Part shown: positions 8,736 through 20,003 of the stretch, piece by piece | How positions within the stretch are numbered: position 1 is the stretch's first letter | Layout: each line of letters begins with the position of its first letter | From: Thioploca sp. | GTDB taxonomy: Bacteria > Pseudomonadota > Gammaproteobacteria > Beggiatoales > Beggiatoaceae | Assembly: GCA_012032555.1 (NCBI GenBank) | Contig: JAAUSR010000029.1 | Location: 1 to 57,020, forward strand | Reading direction: 5' to 3' | Length of the DNA: 57,020 nucleotides | Made by a program: the position numbers and the translations under genes | The notes under the pieces: generated by a model | The model's database searches: none | The model's input: only the letters and a program-made list of their open reading frames with translations | What the model was told of the DNA's origin: nothing

Positions 8736-9788
8736 ATGAAGAAAATAATTTATTCTTTAATGCGTCCTGGATTATTTAAATTACCGCCGGAAACAGCTCA
8801 TCATTTCACTCTCAATACCCTAGAGATACTTTATCGGTTAAAATTGGCTCCATTTTTGGTTGATATCATTCCGGCTCATCCGTGTCATCTCATGGGGTTA
8901 GATTTTCCTAATCCGATTGGATTGGCCGCCGGATTAGATAAAAATGCGCGATATATTAATAGTTTAGCATTATTAGGGTGTGGATTTATTGAAGTAGGTA
9001 CCGTTACACCCCGTTCTCAGCCGGGTAATCCTCTACCACGCCTGTTTCGATTGCCCGCCGCCCAAGCATTGATTAACCGAATGGGATTTAATAATGATGG
9101 CATTGATAATTTGTTAGCTAATGTTAAAAAGGCGCATTTTAAAGGAATCTTGGGAATTAATATTGGTAAGAACTTTGACACGCCTTTACCACAAGCGCTG
9201 GGTGACTATTTAATCTGCTTACATAAGATCTATGCCTATGCTGATTATATTACTATCAATATCTCTTCACCCAATACGCCAGGATTACGTCAATTACAAC
9301 AGGCTAAGGAATTAGCTCAACTTTTAAGTGGTTTAAAACAGGCTCAGCAGCAACTCGCACAACAACATAAAAAATATGTTCCCTTAGTTATTAAAATTGC
9401 ACCCGATTTAAGCATCACTGAATTAACCACAATTGCCGAGCAACTGTTAAAATATCAAATAGAAGGCGTTATTGCGACCAATACGACGCTCTCGCGTTGC
9501 GGTGTCGAAAATTTACCTCATGCTCAGGAAGCCGGCGGCTTGAGCGGAGCACCGCTATCAGCACGGGCTACTGAAGTGGTTGCACAACTCTACCACTTAC
9601 TTGGAGATCAAATTCCGATTATCGCGGCAGGTGGTGTGATGAGTGTTGCTGACGCTCAAGCAAAATGGCAAGCTGGTGCACGATTAATACAAGTTTATAC
9701 TGGCTTAATTTATCAAGGCCCCACCTTAATTAAAGAACTGGCCGAAGCCAGTAGCTCAATTCTAGAAGCTAACGTTTACGAGCATTAG
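8736..9788 (+). CDS. pyrD: Dihydroorotate dehydrogenase (quinone), class 2
   Basis: Oxidises dihydroorotate to orotate in pyrimidine synthesis and passes electrons to the quinone pool at the inner membrane. The class-2 N-terminal amphipathic extension is present ([20 protein letters not shown]), which docks to the membrane. Then come the FMN barrel motifs [33 protein letters not shown], the catalytic-serine segment ([11 protein letters not shown]), ATNTT and IIAAGGV. At 350 residues it is full length. The 3' end overlaps the convergent tex gene by 20 bases. No strong ribosome site is visible. Confidence 0.96.
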   Translation: MKKIIYSLMRPGLFKLPPETAHHFTLNTLEILYRLKLAPFLVDIIPAHPCHLMGLDFPNPIGLAAGLDKNARYINSLALLGCGFIEVGTVTPRSQPGNPLPRLFRLPAAQALINRMGFNNDGIDNLLANVKKAHFKGILGINIGKNFDTPLPQALGDYLICLHKIYAYADYITINISSPNTPGLRQLQQAKELAQLLSGLKQAQQQLAQQHKKYVPLVIKIAPDLSITELTTIAEQLLKYQIEGVIATNTTLSRCGVENLPHAQEAGGLSGAPLSARATEVVAQLYHLLGDQIPIIAAGGVMSVADAQAKWQAGARLIQVYTGLIYQGPTLIKELAEASSSILEANVYEH

Positions 9789-12126
9789 CGAAAGCTTCTG
9801 CCATAATACCAACGAATTCGGGTTTGGTTTGCAAATTGCGTTCGGTTTTGGGTGATTTTCGACTATTAACCGCAGGCATTCTTTTATTATCGCGACGAGT
9901 TTTATTAAACCCTTCGGGTTGATCTTTTCTCCGCGGTTCGCGCTTTTTTTCCTCCAAACACATCGTTAAAGCAACCCGGCGTCGTTTCAAATCCACTTCA
10001 ATGACTTTGACTTTCACCACTTCTCCCGCTTTAACTACTTCATGTGGATCTTTAACATAACCATTGGATAATGCTGAAATATGTACTAATCCATCTTGAT
10101 GTACTCCAATATCAACAAAAGCACCAAAGTTGGTCACATTAGTAACGATACCTTCTAGAATCATGTCAGCTTCTAGATCTTCTAACTCTTCAATTCCTTC
10201 TTGGAATTGAGGAGTTTTAAATACCGGTCGTGGATCCCTACCGGGCTTTTCTAATTCATGGATAATATCCATGACCGTTGGTACACCAAATTTTTCGTCA
10301 ATATAGTCTTCTGGTTTGAGGGTCCGCAAAAATTCACTCTCACCAATTAAACTCTTAATCGAACGGTTAGTTTTAGCGATAATACGTTCAACTATTGGAT
10401 ACGCTTCTGGATGCACCGCTGAGGCATCGAGTGGATTATCTCCATTCATAATTCGTAAGAAACCAGCCGCTTGCTCAAAACTTTTTTCACCAAAACGAGG
10501 CACTTGTTTTAAGGTGTCTCGATTAAGAAAGATACCATTTTTATCCCGAAATTCCACCAGACTTCGTGCCAAACCCATATTCAAACCAGAAACATGGCTT
10601 AGTAATGGAACTGAAGCCGTGTTGATATCAACGCCAACCGCATTAACACAATCTTCTACTACAGCATCTAAACTACGGGCTAAATGGGCTTTGTTAACAT
10701 CGTGTTGATATTGACCCACACCAATAGACTTTGGTTCAATTTTAACTAATTCGGCTAATGGATCTTGCAATCGTCTTGCGATCGATACGGCTCCTCGAAT
10801 CGATACATCTAAATCCGGAAATTCTTGCGCTGCTATTTTGGAAGCCGAATACACAGATGCTCCTGCTTCTGACACCACCAATTTATATAAACCCAATTGG
10901 GGATGTTGTTTAATGAGGTCTATGACTAATTTGTCAGTCTCTCGTGAACCAGTCCCATTACCAATACTAATCAGTTCAACTTGGTATTGAGTAGCGAGTT
11001 CGGCGAGTTTATCGATAGACTGTTGCCATTGTTTTTTGGGGGCATGGGGATAAAGTGTCGTGGTATCAAGTAATTTGCCGGTATTGTCGACGATAGCAAC
11101 TTTAACTCCAGTGCGAAGTCCCGGATCTAAGCCCATAGTTACGCGCGGACCCGCTGGCGCAGCGAGTAATAAGTCTTGTAAATTACTGGCGAACACCTTG
11201 ATCGCTTCATTTTCTGATATTTCCCGCAATCGGGTCAGTAATTCAGCATCTAAATGCGGACGAATTTTAAAATTCCAAGCAGCATGCACTGTCTCTAATA
11301 ACCAAGTATCTACCGGTCGGTTTTGGTTGCTGATATTGAAATGGGTAGCAATTTTACTTTCACAATAACCCGGGGTTAACGGGTCGGTTTCATTTACTGC
11401 TGCTGGTTCAGTCACTAAGGTAAGTTGCAAAATATCCGTTTTGCGACCCCGAAATAGGGCTAGAGCACGATGAGAAGGAATGGCTTTTAAGGTTTCATGA
11501 TAGTCAAAGTAATCAGCGAATTTAGCACCTTTTTCTTCTTTGTCTTCGATAACTTTAGAAACTAAAACAGCATTTTCCCACAAATATTCGCGTAATTCTC
11601 CTAATAATTCCGCTTCTTCAGCAAATTTTTCCATCAAAATATGCCGTGCTCCTTCTAAGGCTTGTTTAGTATCTTCAATGCCTTTTTCAGCATTGATGTA
11701 AGCATTAGCGGCTTCTTCTGGAACTAAAATTGGATTTTGCCATAAATCTAACGCTAAAGGTTCCAAACCAGCTTCTTTAGCTACTTTGGCTTTAGAACGA
11801 CGTTTAGGTTTATAGGGTAAATACAAATCTTCTAACCGCGTTTTAGTTTCGGCTTCCTGAATAGCCGCTTCTAATTCGGGCGTCAGTTTCTCTTGTTCGC
11901 GAATGCTGGTTAAGATAAATTCACGTCGTTCATCTAACTCACGTAAGTAATGCAATCGCTCTTCTAAGGTACGTAATTGTATATCATTCAAGCCATTAGT
12001 CGCTTCTTTACGATAACGCGCAATAAAAGGAACCGTCGCTCCTTCGTCGAGTAGCAGGATAGCCGATTGTACTTGTTGTTCTTGTACGGAGAGTTCTGCA
12101 GCGATACGTTGGGGTATGGTTTTCAT
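9769..12126 (-). CDS. tex: Tex-like RNA-binding transcription accessory protein
   Basis: Nucleic-acid-binding protein of the Tex/YhgF family, linked to transcription fidelity and stress tolerance. Order: Tex N-terminal domain ([15 protein letters not shown]), YqgF/RNase H-like domain ([17 protein letters not shown]), helix-hairpin-helix regions ([20 protein letters not shown]) and a C-terminal S1 domain ([20 protein letters not shown]). A basic tail follows. The frame extends back to a TTG at 12183, but homology with known Tex starts favours the ATG at 12126, giving 785 residues. The 3' end overlaps pyrD. Confidence 0.94.
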   Translation of the reverse strand: MKTIPQRIAAELSVQEQQVQSAILLLDEGATVPFIARYRKEATNGLNDIQLRTLEERLHYLRELDERREFILTSIREQEKLTPELEAAIQEAETKTRLEDLYLPYKPKRRSKAKVAKEAGLEPLALDLWQNPILVPEEAANAYINAEKGIEDTKQALEGARHILMEKFAEEAELLGELREYLWENAVLVSKVIEDKEEKGAKFADYFDYHETLKAIPSHRALALFRGRKTDILQLTLVTEPAAVNETDPLTPGYCESKIATHFNISNQNRPVDTWLLETVHAAWNFKIRPHLDAELLTRLREISENEAIKVFASNLQDLLLAAPAGPRVTMGLDPGLRTGVKVAIVDNTGKLLDTTTLYPHAPKKQWQQSIDKLAELATQYQVELISIGNGTGSRETDKLVIDLIKQHPQLGLYKLVVSEAGASVYSASKIAAQEFPDLDVSIRGAVSIARRLQDPLAELVKIEPKSIGVGQYQHDVNKAHLARSLDAVVEDCVNAVGVDINTASVPLLSHVSGLNMGLARSLVEFRDKNGIFLNRDTLKQVPRFGEKSFEQAAGFLRIMNGDNPLDASAVHPEAYPIVERIIAKTNRSIKSLIGESEFLRTLKPEDYIDEKFGVPTVMDIIHELEKPGRDPRPVFKTPQFQEGIEELEDLEADMILEGIVTNVTNFGAFVDIGVHQDGLVHISALSNGYVKDPHEVVKAGEVVKVKVIEVDLKRRRVALTMCLEEKKREPRRKDQPEGFNKTRRDNKRMPAVNSRKSPKTERNLQTKPEFVGIMAEAFANARKR

Positions 12127-12203
12127 GGATGTGTGGTTAACCTCGTTAGAAAAATACTGAGCTTTCTTTGGCAGAGCCAGCAAGTTGTTGGCTAATCTAA
12201 TGA

Positions 12204-12939
12204 TTACTCTGGTGATGAATTAAATTCAACAATTTTATTCCACATAATCTGTCCCGTTGGATTACAAAATTCTTTAATGAATTCAAAGGTAAAACAATTA
12301 ATAATTTGAGCATATTGCTCCATAAATTCTTGATTTCTTTGTTTAGCTTGATGTCCTAATGGTTCAATAATTTCGGTATAAAGGTACTCATTGCCGGAGA
12401 TGAAAGACCAGAATCGTTGTCCGCATAATTTAAGGTAATCACCCTTGTTAGGTTTATTATTGCGCCCATAACAGCATCCGTTAACAGTGACCACAGTTAG
12501 GGAGGGATTTTGCAAAATCAAAGGTTCTTTTACCCGATTAAAGTTATGTTGCATCCGCTTTATCTGAATCACTATTTCTCTAATTCGGACCGGATTTAAT
12601 GGAAACAATATATTTTACCTGGTCTTGTTCAAACTCTAAATCTATATCTTTCCACTTTAGTCTCATGCCATTATAAACTCTACTACCGATAAAAATAGCC
12701 AATTATTCTAAAAACAGTCCCAAAATACCTTCTTCTTGTGAAGATAAAAAAGCATCCAAAATATTTTTAACATAATCTGGTGCGGTATCAATAGCTTTAG
12801 CTTTAAATAGATAAGGATTTTTCCTTTTTAAAACATTATTTAGTTGAAGTTGTTGTAGTTTTTCTAATCTTTTGTGGTGAAATTGAACAATGTTTTTCTC
12901 TATATATTCAACGAGTTCATTTAGATCAATTTTTTCCAT
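12204..12939 (-). pseudogene. Decayed type II restriction endonuclease, PmeII-like
   Basis: The reading begins at the ATG at 12939 (MEKIDLNELVEYIEK), overlapping the methyltransferase stop by 14 bases. It proceeds as KRKNPYLFKAK and FLSSQEEGILGLFLE, then hits an in-frame TAA near 12703. It continues in the same frame as LAIFIGSRVYNG, DIDLEFEQDQ and YIVSIKSGPN, meets a TAG where a tryptophan codon is expected, then shifts frame. It finishes as VTVNGCCYGRNNKPNKGDY, LCGQRFWSFISGNE and IIEPLGHQAK. The SIKSGPN segment carries a likely PD-(D/E)xK lysine. Layout and motifs recall the PmeII-type endonuclease family (from memory, unverified). Three separate lesions make it inactive, leaving the methyltransferase alone. 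Confidence 0.8.
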
Positions 12940-13783
12940 AAGAATCATGATCAGCAAATAACTGATAATTAATTGGATTATCAAGATTAGTTTGGGATAA
13001 TTCGTAATATTCTGGCTTAATTTCAATGCCAACAGAATTTCTTAACAAACTTTGGGCAGCTTGACAGGTTGTTCCGGCACCACAAAATGGATCTAATACC
13101 CAATCATTTTCTTGAGTAAATAACTTAATAAACCAAGCCGGTAATTCTGCTGGAAAAACTGCGCTATGTTGCCGATTAGTCGTTGCTGTTGCTAAATGTA
13201 ACACATTGGTTGGATAAGCCATTTTGCGGTCCAACCAATTAGAAACATTTTTCCCAAAACCACTACCAACTTTGGAAGTATCACGGATTTTATCGGTATC
13301 GCTTAACTTCTTCAAACGAGCATTAGCCCAATCACCCATCGGTACCATCACCGCTGCTTGATACATATGAAATTGTTTGGTTTTGTTAAATTGTAAACAC
13401 CGTTCCCAAGCATCTCTAAACCGATTAGGCCATTTTCCCGGATAACAATTCTTTTTATGCCAAATAAATTCCTCCGTCCATAACCAACCCTGCCTTCTCA
13501 ATTCTAAAATTAATTCAATTACATAAGTATGTCTTTCATTATTAACTACTTTTTCTTTGATATTTAAAATGAAAGTCCCGGTCGGTTTTAATACACGAAA
13601 GAATTGTTGGGTGCGGGGTAAAAACCAAGTGACATAATCGTTAGGTTTGATACCACCATAAGTATGAGCACGACTATCGGCATAAGGTGGTGAAGTGATA
13701 ATCAAGTCAAAAACATTATCGGGATAAGAAGCCAGCACTTCTAAACAATCACCGAGATAGATATCTGCTTTAATGATTGGCAC
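12926..13783 (-). CDS. Site-specific DNA methyltransferase (N4-C or N6-A)
   Basis: This 285-residue beta-class amino-methyltransferase has the catalytic motif IV TSPPY near residue 31 first, and the AdoMet-binding DPFCGAGTT and VGIEIKPEYYEL motifs near the C-terminus. A TSPPY motif fits either N4-cytosine or N6-adenine methylation, so the base and target site are undetermined. It is intact and would normally protect DNA from the adjacent endonuclease, which is broken. It may therefore now be an orphan with a regulatory or anti-restriction role. The ATG sits 17 bases before the DUF815 stop region. Confidence 0.9.
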   Translation of the reverse strand: MPIIKADIYLGDCLEVLASYPDNVFDLIITSPPYADSRAHTYGGIKPNDYVTWFLPRTQQFFRVLKPTGTFILNIKEKVVNNERHTYVIELILELRRQGWLWTEEFIWHKKNCYPGKWPNRFRDAWERCLQFNKTKQFHMYQAAVMVPMGDWANARLKKLSDTDKIRDTSKVGSGFGKNVSNWLDRKMAYPTNVLHLATATTNRQHSAVFPAELPAWFIKLFTQENDWVLDPFCGAGTTCQAAQSLLRNSVGIEIKPEYYELSQTNLDNPINYQLFADHDSYGKN

Positions 13784-13800
13784 AATAACCTATTATCACC

Positions 13801-14674
13801 TCACAATAAAGTGACTGTATTTTTTCCGGCCCAATCTTGGGCAAATTGCCAAGCAGTCCGTCCACTTCGGGAACCGCGGTAAAGCGCCCATTGCAAAGCA
13901 GCCGTTTTAATTTTCGGCTGTTTCTACTAAAGTTAAACCTAATTGGCGTAACCAATAAAACACGATTGCCAAATATTCATCTTGCTTAAACGGGTAAAAA
14001 GACAACCACAAGCCAAATCGCTCTGACAAAGAAATTTTTTCTTCCACCGATTCACCATGATGAATTTCGCCTTCAACTGTTTGTGCTTCTAAATTTTCCC
14101 GTCGATATTCAGGTAACAAATGGCGTCGATTGGAAGTCGCATAAATTAACACATTTTCAGGAGGCGCATTAACCGAACCATCTAAAATACTTTTCAAAGC
14201 TTTATAACGCGCATCATTTGATTCAAATGATAAATCATCACAAAAAATAATAAAGCGCTCTGGTCGAACGTAAATTGTTTCGACAATATCTGGCAAGTCA
14301 ACCAGATCCTGTTTTTCTACTTCGACTAAGCGTAATCCTTGTGAAGTATACTCATTTAATAATGCTTTGATTAAAGAAGACTTTCCAGTACCACGTGATC
14401 CCCAAAGTAGCACATTATTAGCCGGTTTTCCTTGTAAAAATTGCCGAGTATTGCGATCAATTTGTTGTTTTTGGAGTTCGATTCCCTGTAAATCGGCCAA
14501 GCGAATTTGGTGAGGATGATAAATGGGTTGAAATCCACCCCGTTGGTAACGTTTACACCAACGACAAGCCGGAACTTTTTGCCAATCAGGAAGAGAAACC
14601 GGTGGTGGAAAATGATTTTCTATTCGATTTAACAGCGATTCAGCCCGTTCCAGTAAGTGCTGTAGTTCAGTCAT
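13801..14674 (-). pseudogene. DUF815 AAA+ ATPase, frameshifted near 3' end
   Basis: An AAA+-type P-loop ATPase: Walker A LLWGSRGTGKSSLIKAL, Walker B FIIFCDDLSFE and a sensor-like IYATSNRRHLLPE, all typical of DUF815. The clean frame stops after GLTLVETAEN (stop near 13907). The expected family C-terminus continues in another frame to a TGA at 13801, reading TAALQWALYRGSRSGRTAWQ and FAQDWAGK. A one-base indel in the A-rich stretch near 13905-13915 would join the two. The start is the ATG at 14674 (MTELQHLLERAESLL); the frame extends further upstream, but that stretch does not look coding. Function unknown. Either a recent pseudogene or a sequence error. Confidence 0.8.
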
Positions 14675-15253
14675 ACTTTTTGAGAATTTGAATCTAATTA
14701 ATATTATAATCCAATGGGGATTAAAGATTTTTAAGTATATCGCATTACTGGTTTTTTTTCTTGTATTTTTTCCAATATCGGTTTGAGTAGTCAAGCGAAC
14801 GAAATCCGGTCACCACTAAGTAAAATGAAATAAGCGTGTGGATCGAAACTGTCTAACGCCAAAATGGCGATTTTTAAAAGTCAGTTTAAGTCATTTTGGT
14901 TAGAAGTGGGAATAGAAATAGAACAGGCATGGCAAACAAAATTTATTTCTATTAGTAATAATAGGTAGTATTTTCATTGAAATGTTATTTTTATTTTATG
15001 GCTATGAGAATACTTAGCGGTTATGGAATATTCTAACAAGGTTACCTCACTTTACCGATTTGCGTACTATTAATAGTGATGCTGAATCCTATGCGCTATG
15101 CTACGATCCCCTGATAAATAATCCTAGTAACCCTTAGGGTCACACTATAAATTACCCCAAAATTTGGCAAATGTTATTCGGTATTGGGTTTGTACTATTC
15201 CAACTAAGTATATTTAAAAATTTTAGAATAGTACGCGTCTACTCCCAAATATT
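14675..15253. other. Gene-free stretch, about 580 bases
   Basis: AT-rich, with no open frame that resembles a protein and no clear repeat or RNA. It separates divergent genes, so it should contain the promoters of both. No strong -35/-10 pair stands out. Confidence 0.5.
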
Positions 15254-16666
15254 ATGGAAAGTCCGTTAATGCGTATCAATTCTATTGTTCGTGATCAAAA
15301 TATAATTCTGATTATCATTTTAATAGCTACAACTTTGGTGTTACATCAAAGTGTTGGAGAGCGTTTTTGGCGATGGGATGACCCAATAATTTTAAAATGC
15401 GCCATAGAATATACACCTTGGGAATATTTTTTTATTCCAGAAAACTATCGTTGTTTAACCGGCAGTCATGTTACCCCCTGGTTACTATTTTCTTTTGATC
15501 TTGATTTTGGGTTATTGGGATTGTTTCCTCAAGGTTTTTATTGGCATCATCTTTTATCACTTAGTCTAGTCAGTGTAGCCAGTTTCTGGTTATTAAAACT
15601 TTATATCCGGCCAATGCTTGCTTTTATAGGGGTAATGCTATTTATTGTCGGTTCTCCGGTTTGGGTCGTTGCTCAACAACTCATGACACGGCATTATGTG
15701 GAAGGTCTTATTTTTGCCATCATGGCACTCTATTGGTATATCATTTCACTAAGAAAAAACCAAATGGTCTATGCTACTATTGGTAGTTTTTTTTATATAT
15801 TGGCCACTTTAGCCAAAGAAATTTATGTGCCGTTAGTAGGTATTTTGCTTTTTATACCGGAAACTCATCTCAAAAAAAGATTATACGCCAGTTTACCTTA
15901 TTTCCTTTGGAGTGCGGCTTATGTTTTTTATCGTAATTACCTGTTAGGAAACTTCGTGGGTGGTTATCATTCAGATTATTCCTTTCAATTATTAGTAACT
16001 AATTTCATCAAGGCTCCAGATCTAGTGATTGGTAATGGATATCCAGAGATAATTTTAATAGTGATATGGTTAGTTTCCCTAGTATTGTTTGCAAAGAGTC
16101 GATGGTTAATAGTAAGTTATAGTTTAGCTCTGTTTTTGCCGCTACTACCTTTATTCAGTGGTGGATTATTAGATTATAGATTTCTGTTTTTGCCCTATTG
16201 GAGTTTTTGTATTTTATTAGTACTGTTGATAAATCATTTGCTTACAAATTACCGTCTCACCCTTTATCTATTTCCGATACTGGTTTTTTTTACTTTTAAG
16301 GTTATTGATGTGATGTTTCAAACTCAAAAAACCGTCTACCTTTACATCGCTGAAATAGAGGAACAAGGTAAGTTCTATTGGCATCATACTGATCAAGAGA
16401 AATTTTTGCTGGTCACCCCCAATTTAGCAGCAATTCGTTGGTATTTTACGGGGTTAACGTGGATAAAAGCCAATGTATTACACCAATCTATGCCCTCACT
16501 TTTTTTTAATACGCCTTCTTTGGATACCAGAGTAAATAATAAACTGGTCCATCCTAATTTTTGGCAGTATAAACCCGCTTGTTTTTGTATTGAGAAACTC
16601 AGCGCAGAAAAACTTAACACTTGGTTTCTTGATAATCAAAGTCAAAATACTAGTCAAGACCCGTGA
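15254..16666 (+). CDS. Polytopic membrane protein, GT-C-like
   Basis: This 470-residue protein has about ten membrane spans. The first periplasmic loop carries an acidic RWDDP motif, as in GT-C glycosyltransferases that use lipid-linked sugars, where the acidic residues are catalytic. A roughly 110-residue soluble tail ends the protein (from VIDVMFQTQKT on). Length and layout match uncharacterised membrane glycosyltransferase-like proteins, but I do not recognise a specific family. It stands alone, with no sugar genes adjacent. The upstream ATG is followed five codons later by another possible start (MRINSIV). Confidence 0.55.
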   Translation: MESPLMRINSIVRDQNIILIIILIATTLVLHQSVGERFWRWDDPIILKCAIEYTPWEYFFIPENYRCLTGSHVTPWLLFSFDLDFGLLGLFPQGFYWHHLLSLSLVSVASFWLLKLYIRPMLAFIGVMLFIVGSPVWVVAQQLMTRHYVEGLIFAIMALYWYIISLRKNQMVYATIGSFFYILATLAKEIYVPLVGILLFIPETHLKKRLYASLPYFLWSAAYVFYRNYLLGNFVGGYHSDYSFQLLVTNFIKAPDLVIGNGYPEIILIVIWLVSLVLFAKSRWLIVSYSLALFLPLLPLFSGGLLDYRFLFLPYWSFCILLVLLINHLLTNYRLTLYLFPILVFFTFKVIDVMFQTQKTVYLYIAEIEEQGKFYWHHTDQEKFLLVTPNLAAIRWYFTGLTWIKANVLHQSMPSLFFNTPSLDTRVNNKLVHPNFWQYKPACFCIEKLSAEKLNTWFLDNQSQNTSQDP

Positions 16667-17023
16667 TGGGTTTCACTAACATCAACGATTGCTGGTGATT
16701 GATACTAAACTGCTGTTCCTGGAAGTCAATACTGTTGATAAATTGGCGGCGATTGCAACTCAAAGTTAAGCATTGTTCTTCACCGCCTTATCAAAATAGG
16801 ACTGGGGTTGTCTGAAAATCATTGGTCGAGGAAAAACTCAAAGTAAAAGCAGTACCCCGCAATAAGATTAGCACTTTGAACAATAAGCGTAACCACGCTA
16901 GTCCGCAACCGTTGATGGATATTTTAACTGAATGGCGCAGCGTTTTTTTTGGGTTGCACCAAGTGAGTAGCGATTATTCCCTTCTGCACGTTATAATTGC
17001 ATTATTTTATTGAGGAGAAATCG
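16667..17023. other. Intergenic stretch without a supported gene
   Basis: A 63-codon open frame at 16822-17013 looks non-coding. On the minus strand near 16665-16800, a continuous frame without a start reads GGEEQCLTLSCNRRQF then SIDFQEQQFS and LMLVKPITG. This looks like the tail of an unidentified protein and may be a gene remnant. The promoter of the aldehyde dehydrogenase gene probably lies at the right end, where TATAAT occurs at 16992-16997 without a good -35 box. Confidence 0.35.
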
Positions 17024-18474
17024 ATGCAACTTACTGACCCGCAGTTATTTCGTCAACAAGCTTATATAAATGGTCTTTGGATCGATGCCCAAAATAAGGG
17101 AACACTTTCGGTCACTAATCCGGCAGACAATACCGTATTAGGTACGGTTCCTAATTTAGGACGTGTGGAAACAAAAACCGCTATTGTAGCTGCTTATGAT
17201 GCTTGGCCAGCTTGGCGGAACCAAACAGCTAAAGAACGTGGTACTATTATGCGCCGGTGGTTCAACTTGATTATGGAAAACCAGACTGATCTGGCACAAT
17301 TGATGACGGCTGAACAAGGTAAACCGCTAGCAGAAGCGCAAGGAGAAGTAGCTTATGGTGCTGCTTTTGTCGAGTGGTTTGCTGAGGAAGCCAAACGAAT
17401 CTATGGTGATGTCATTCCAGAACCGGTGCCAGGACGGCGAATTGTGGTTACTAAACAACCGATTGGGGTAGTAGCCGCGATTACGCCGTGGAATTTCCCG
17501 ATCGCCATGATCACGCGTAAATGTGCACCGGCTTTAGCAGCTGGTTGTCCGGTGGTGATTAAACCGGCTGAAAGTACGCCCTATTGCGCCTTAGCCTTAG
17601 CAGAATTAGCAGAACGAGCTGGTTTTCCATCAGGTGTTGTCAATGTGGTTACTGGAATGCCTCAAGAAATTGGGTTGGAATTGACGAGCAATCCATTGGT
17701 GCGTAAATTATCTTTTACCGGTTCAACGGTAGTGGGTAAATTATTGATGGAACAATGTGCCTCAACCGTAAAGAATATTTCTTTAGAATTAGGAGGTAAC
17801 GCACCATTATCGTATTTGATGATGCCGATATACCAGCAGCGATTGCCGGTGCTATCGCTTCTAAATATCGTAATAGCGGACAAACTTGTGTTTGTGCTAA
17901 TCGGTTCTTAATTCAAGCCGGTATTTATAATCAATTTGCGACTCAATTAACACAAGTCGTGAGCCAATTGCAAGTCGGTAACGGTTTAGCGATTGGAACG
18001 CAACAAGGACCGCTGATTAATATGGCCGCCATAGAAAAAGTAGAAGATCATATTCAGGATGCGGTAACTCAGGGTGCTCAAATTCTCTGTGGCGGACATC
18101 GGCATGCAATGAGGGGCACTTTCTTTGAGCCAACGGTTTTAACGGGTGTTACGGCTCAAATGCGCATCGCTCATGAAGAAACTTTTGGTCCAGTTGCACC
18201 ACTGTTTAGTTTCAACACTGAAGCAGAAGCCATTGCTTTAGCCAACAATACGCCTTTCGGGTTAGCCGCTTATTTTTATACGCGAGATTTGGGTCGTGCT
18301 TGGCGAGTAGCAGAAGCTTTGGAATATGGTATGGTTGGTATTAATGAAGGCATTATTTCCACTGAAGTGGCTCCTTTTGGTGGCATGAAAGAATCTGGTA
18401 TGGGTCGTGAAGGCTCGAAGTATGGAATAGAAGCCTTTTTAGAGATGAAATATCTGTGCATGGGGGGTTTATAA
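17024..18474 (+). pseudogene. gabD: Succinate-semialdehyde dehydrogenase, one-base frameshift
   Basis: NAD(P)-dependent oxidation of succinate semialdehyde to succinate. The first part (GVVAAITPWNFPIAMI, VIKPAESTPYCALALAE, LSFTGSTVVGK, LELGGNAP) and the second part (SGQTCVCANR with the catalytic cysteine, HEETFGPVAP, PFGGMKESGMGREG) are in different frames. The join is in CACCATTATCG at about 17801-17810: one extra T restores PFIVFDDAD-like reading and a 483-residue protein, E. coli GabD size. The ATG at 17024 follows a good GAGGAG site. As written the enzyme would lose its active site. A homopolymer error is as likely as true inactivation. Confidence 0.88.
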
Positions 18475-18603
18475 TGCTATTTTTTATGATACGCTAAAGT
18501 GGTTATATTGCTAGTAAAATTAAATTTATTTATTTGATAAATAAAAATAATTCACTAATTAATTCGAAAATGTTTTATAGTCATTTTTAGGCAACATTCA
18601 TAC

Positions 18604-18609
18604 TATAAT
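18604..18609 (+). promoter_or_regulatory. Candidate -10 box for glgC
   Basis: A perfect TATAAT lies 35 bases before the glgC ATG in an AT-rich leader. The best -35 match upstream is poor. A GGATGGAG ribosome site follows at about 18630. Confidence 0.3.
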
Positions 18610-18643
18610 ATACACGCTCATACATTAAGGATGGAGTAGCCAA

Positions 18644-19918
18644 ATGGATAATAATGAACATACTCAACGTTTTGTTAGTCGTTTAACGCGTAATACCCTC
18701 GCTTTAGTTTTAGCTGGGGGACGTGGAACACGTCTAAAAAATTTAACGGATTGGCGAGCGAAACCGGCTGTCCCCTTTGGCGGTAAATTTCGCATTATTG
18801 ATTTTCCACTATCTAACTGTATTAATTCGGGAATACGGCGTATTGCCGTGGTAACCCAATATCGATCACATTCATTGATTCGTCATATTCAAAAAGGCTG
18901 GAGTTTCTTACGAGGTGAATTTGGTGAATTTGTGGAACTCATGCCAGCGGCACAACAAAGTGTAGATGAATCTTGGTATAGTGGAACTGCTGATGCCGTT
19001 TATCAAAACTTAAATATTATTCGCAGTCATCAACCCGAATTTATCCTGATTTTAGCCGGTGACCATATTTATAAAATGGACTATGGACCAATGCTAGCTG
19101 AGCATTTTGAACGCCAAGCGGATATGACGGTTGGCTGTTTAGAGGTGCCTTTAGAGATGGCAAAAGGGTTTGGCGTGATGAGTATTGACGAAGAGGGACG
19201 CGTAGTCAAGTTTATGGAAAAACCGGCCCAGCCAGAACCAACCCCTAATAATCCTGAACAAGCTTTAGCTTCAATGGGTATTTATGTATTTAATGCCGAA
19301 TTTTTATATGAAAAATTAAAAATTGATGCCCAATTGGCTCAATCTAGCCATGATTTTGGTAAAGATATTATTCCGGCACTCATTCAAAATTATCAAGTGT
19401 TTGCTTATCGTTTCCAAGATGTGCAAAAACGTCAACAACCCTATTGGCGTGATGTTGGTACTGTCGATGCGTTTTGGGAAGCTAACATGGAATTGGTTTC
19501 AGTCTCGCCAGAATTGAACCTTTATGATGAAATATGGCCCATTTGGACTTATCAAGAACAATTACCACCGGCTAAATTTGTATTTGATGATGATGATCGA
19601 CGGGGTATGGCAGTGGATTCTATGGTATCAGGTGGTTGTTTAATCTCCGGGGCCAAAATTCGACATTCATTGCTGTTTTCCAATGTTAAATTAAATTCTT
19701 ACTCCCTCTTAGAAGAAACTATAGTCTTACCTAATGTAGAAATTGGTCGACACTGTCATATTAAAAAAGCGGTCATTGATAAGGGTTGCTCTATTCCACC
19801 CCACACGGTTATTGGACAAAATCGTGAAGAGGATGCTAAACACTTTTATGTGAGTGAATCTGGAGTTGTACTCATTACCCCGGACATGCTTGGGCAAAAA
19901 CTACATGATGCGGATTAA
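18644..19918 (+). CDS. glgC: Glucose-1-phosphate adenylyltransferase
   Basis: Makes ADP-glucose, the committed step of bacterial glycogen synthesis. It carries the nucleotidyltransferase signature ([20 protein letters not shown]), [30 protein letters not shown], the glucose-1-phosphate site near [10 protein letters not shown], and a C-terminal left-handed beta-helix. At 424 residues it is standard length. It heads a plus-strand block with a GH57 enzyme, malQ and pgi, so storage and breakdown of alpha-glucan are encoded together. glgA is not in the window. Allosteric control by fructose-1,6-bisphosphate is usual in the family. Confidence 0.96.
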   Translation: MDNNEHTQRFVSRLTRNTLALVLAGGRGTRLKNLTDWRAKPAVPFGGKFRIIDFPLSNCINSGIRRIAVVTQYRSHSLIRHIQKGWSFLRGEFGEFVELMPAAQQSVDESWYSGTADAVYQNLNIIRSHQPEFILILAGDHIYKMDYGPMLAEHFERQADMTVGCLEVPLEMAKGFGVMSIDEEGRVVKFMEKPAQPEPTPNNPEQALASMGIYVFNAEFLYEKLKIDAQLAQSSHDFGKDIIPALIQNYQVFAYRFQDVQKRQQPYWRDVGTVDAFWEANMELVSVSPELNLYDEIWPIWTYQEQLPPAKFVFDDDDRRGMAVDSMVSGGCLISGAKIRHSLLFSNVKLNSYSLLEETIVLPNVEIGRHCHIKKAVIDKGCSIPPHTVIGQNREEDAKHFYVSESGVVLITPDMLGQKLHDAD

Positions 19919-20003
19919 TTCTCTTAATCATAGTAATTAGTGCTATGAACTGAGAAAATCATTTATAATTGACCAATGTATTACTTAATAATGGATTAAC
20001 CTC

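Noticed and set aside
12703-13032. 109-codon protein starting inside the methyltransferase gene
   Set aside because: Only the part from 12939 on has family features; it is the first fragment of the broken endonuclease.
13770-13955. 61-codon minus-strand open frame
   Set aside because: It is an out-of-frame shadow of the DUF815 C-terminus, which reads well in another frame.
16822-17013. 63-codon plus-strand open frame before gabD
   Set aside because: No family features; it covers the likely gabD promoter and ribosome site.
17959-18474. Separate short aldehyde dehydrogenase gene
   Set aside because: It is the second half of gabD, separated by a one-base shift, and has no start signal of its own.
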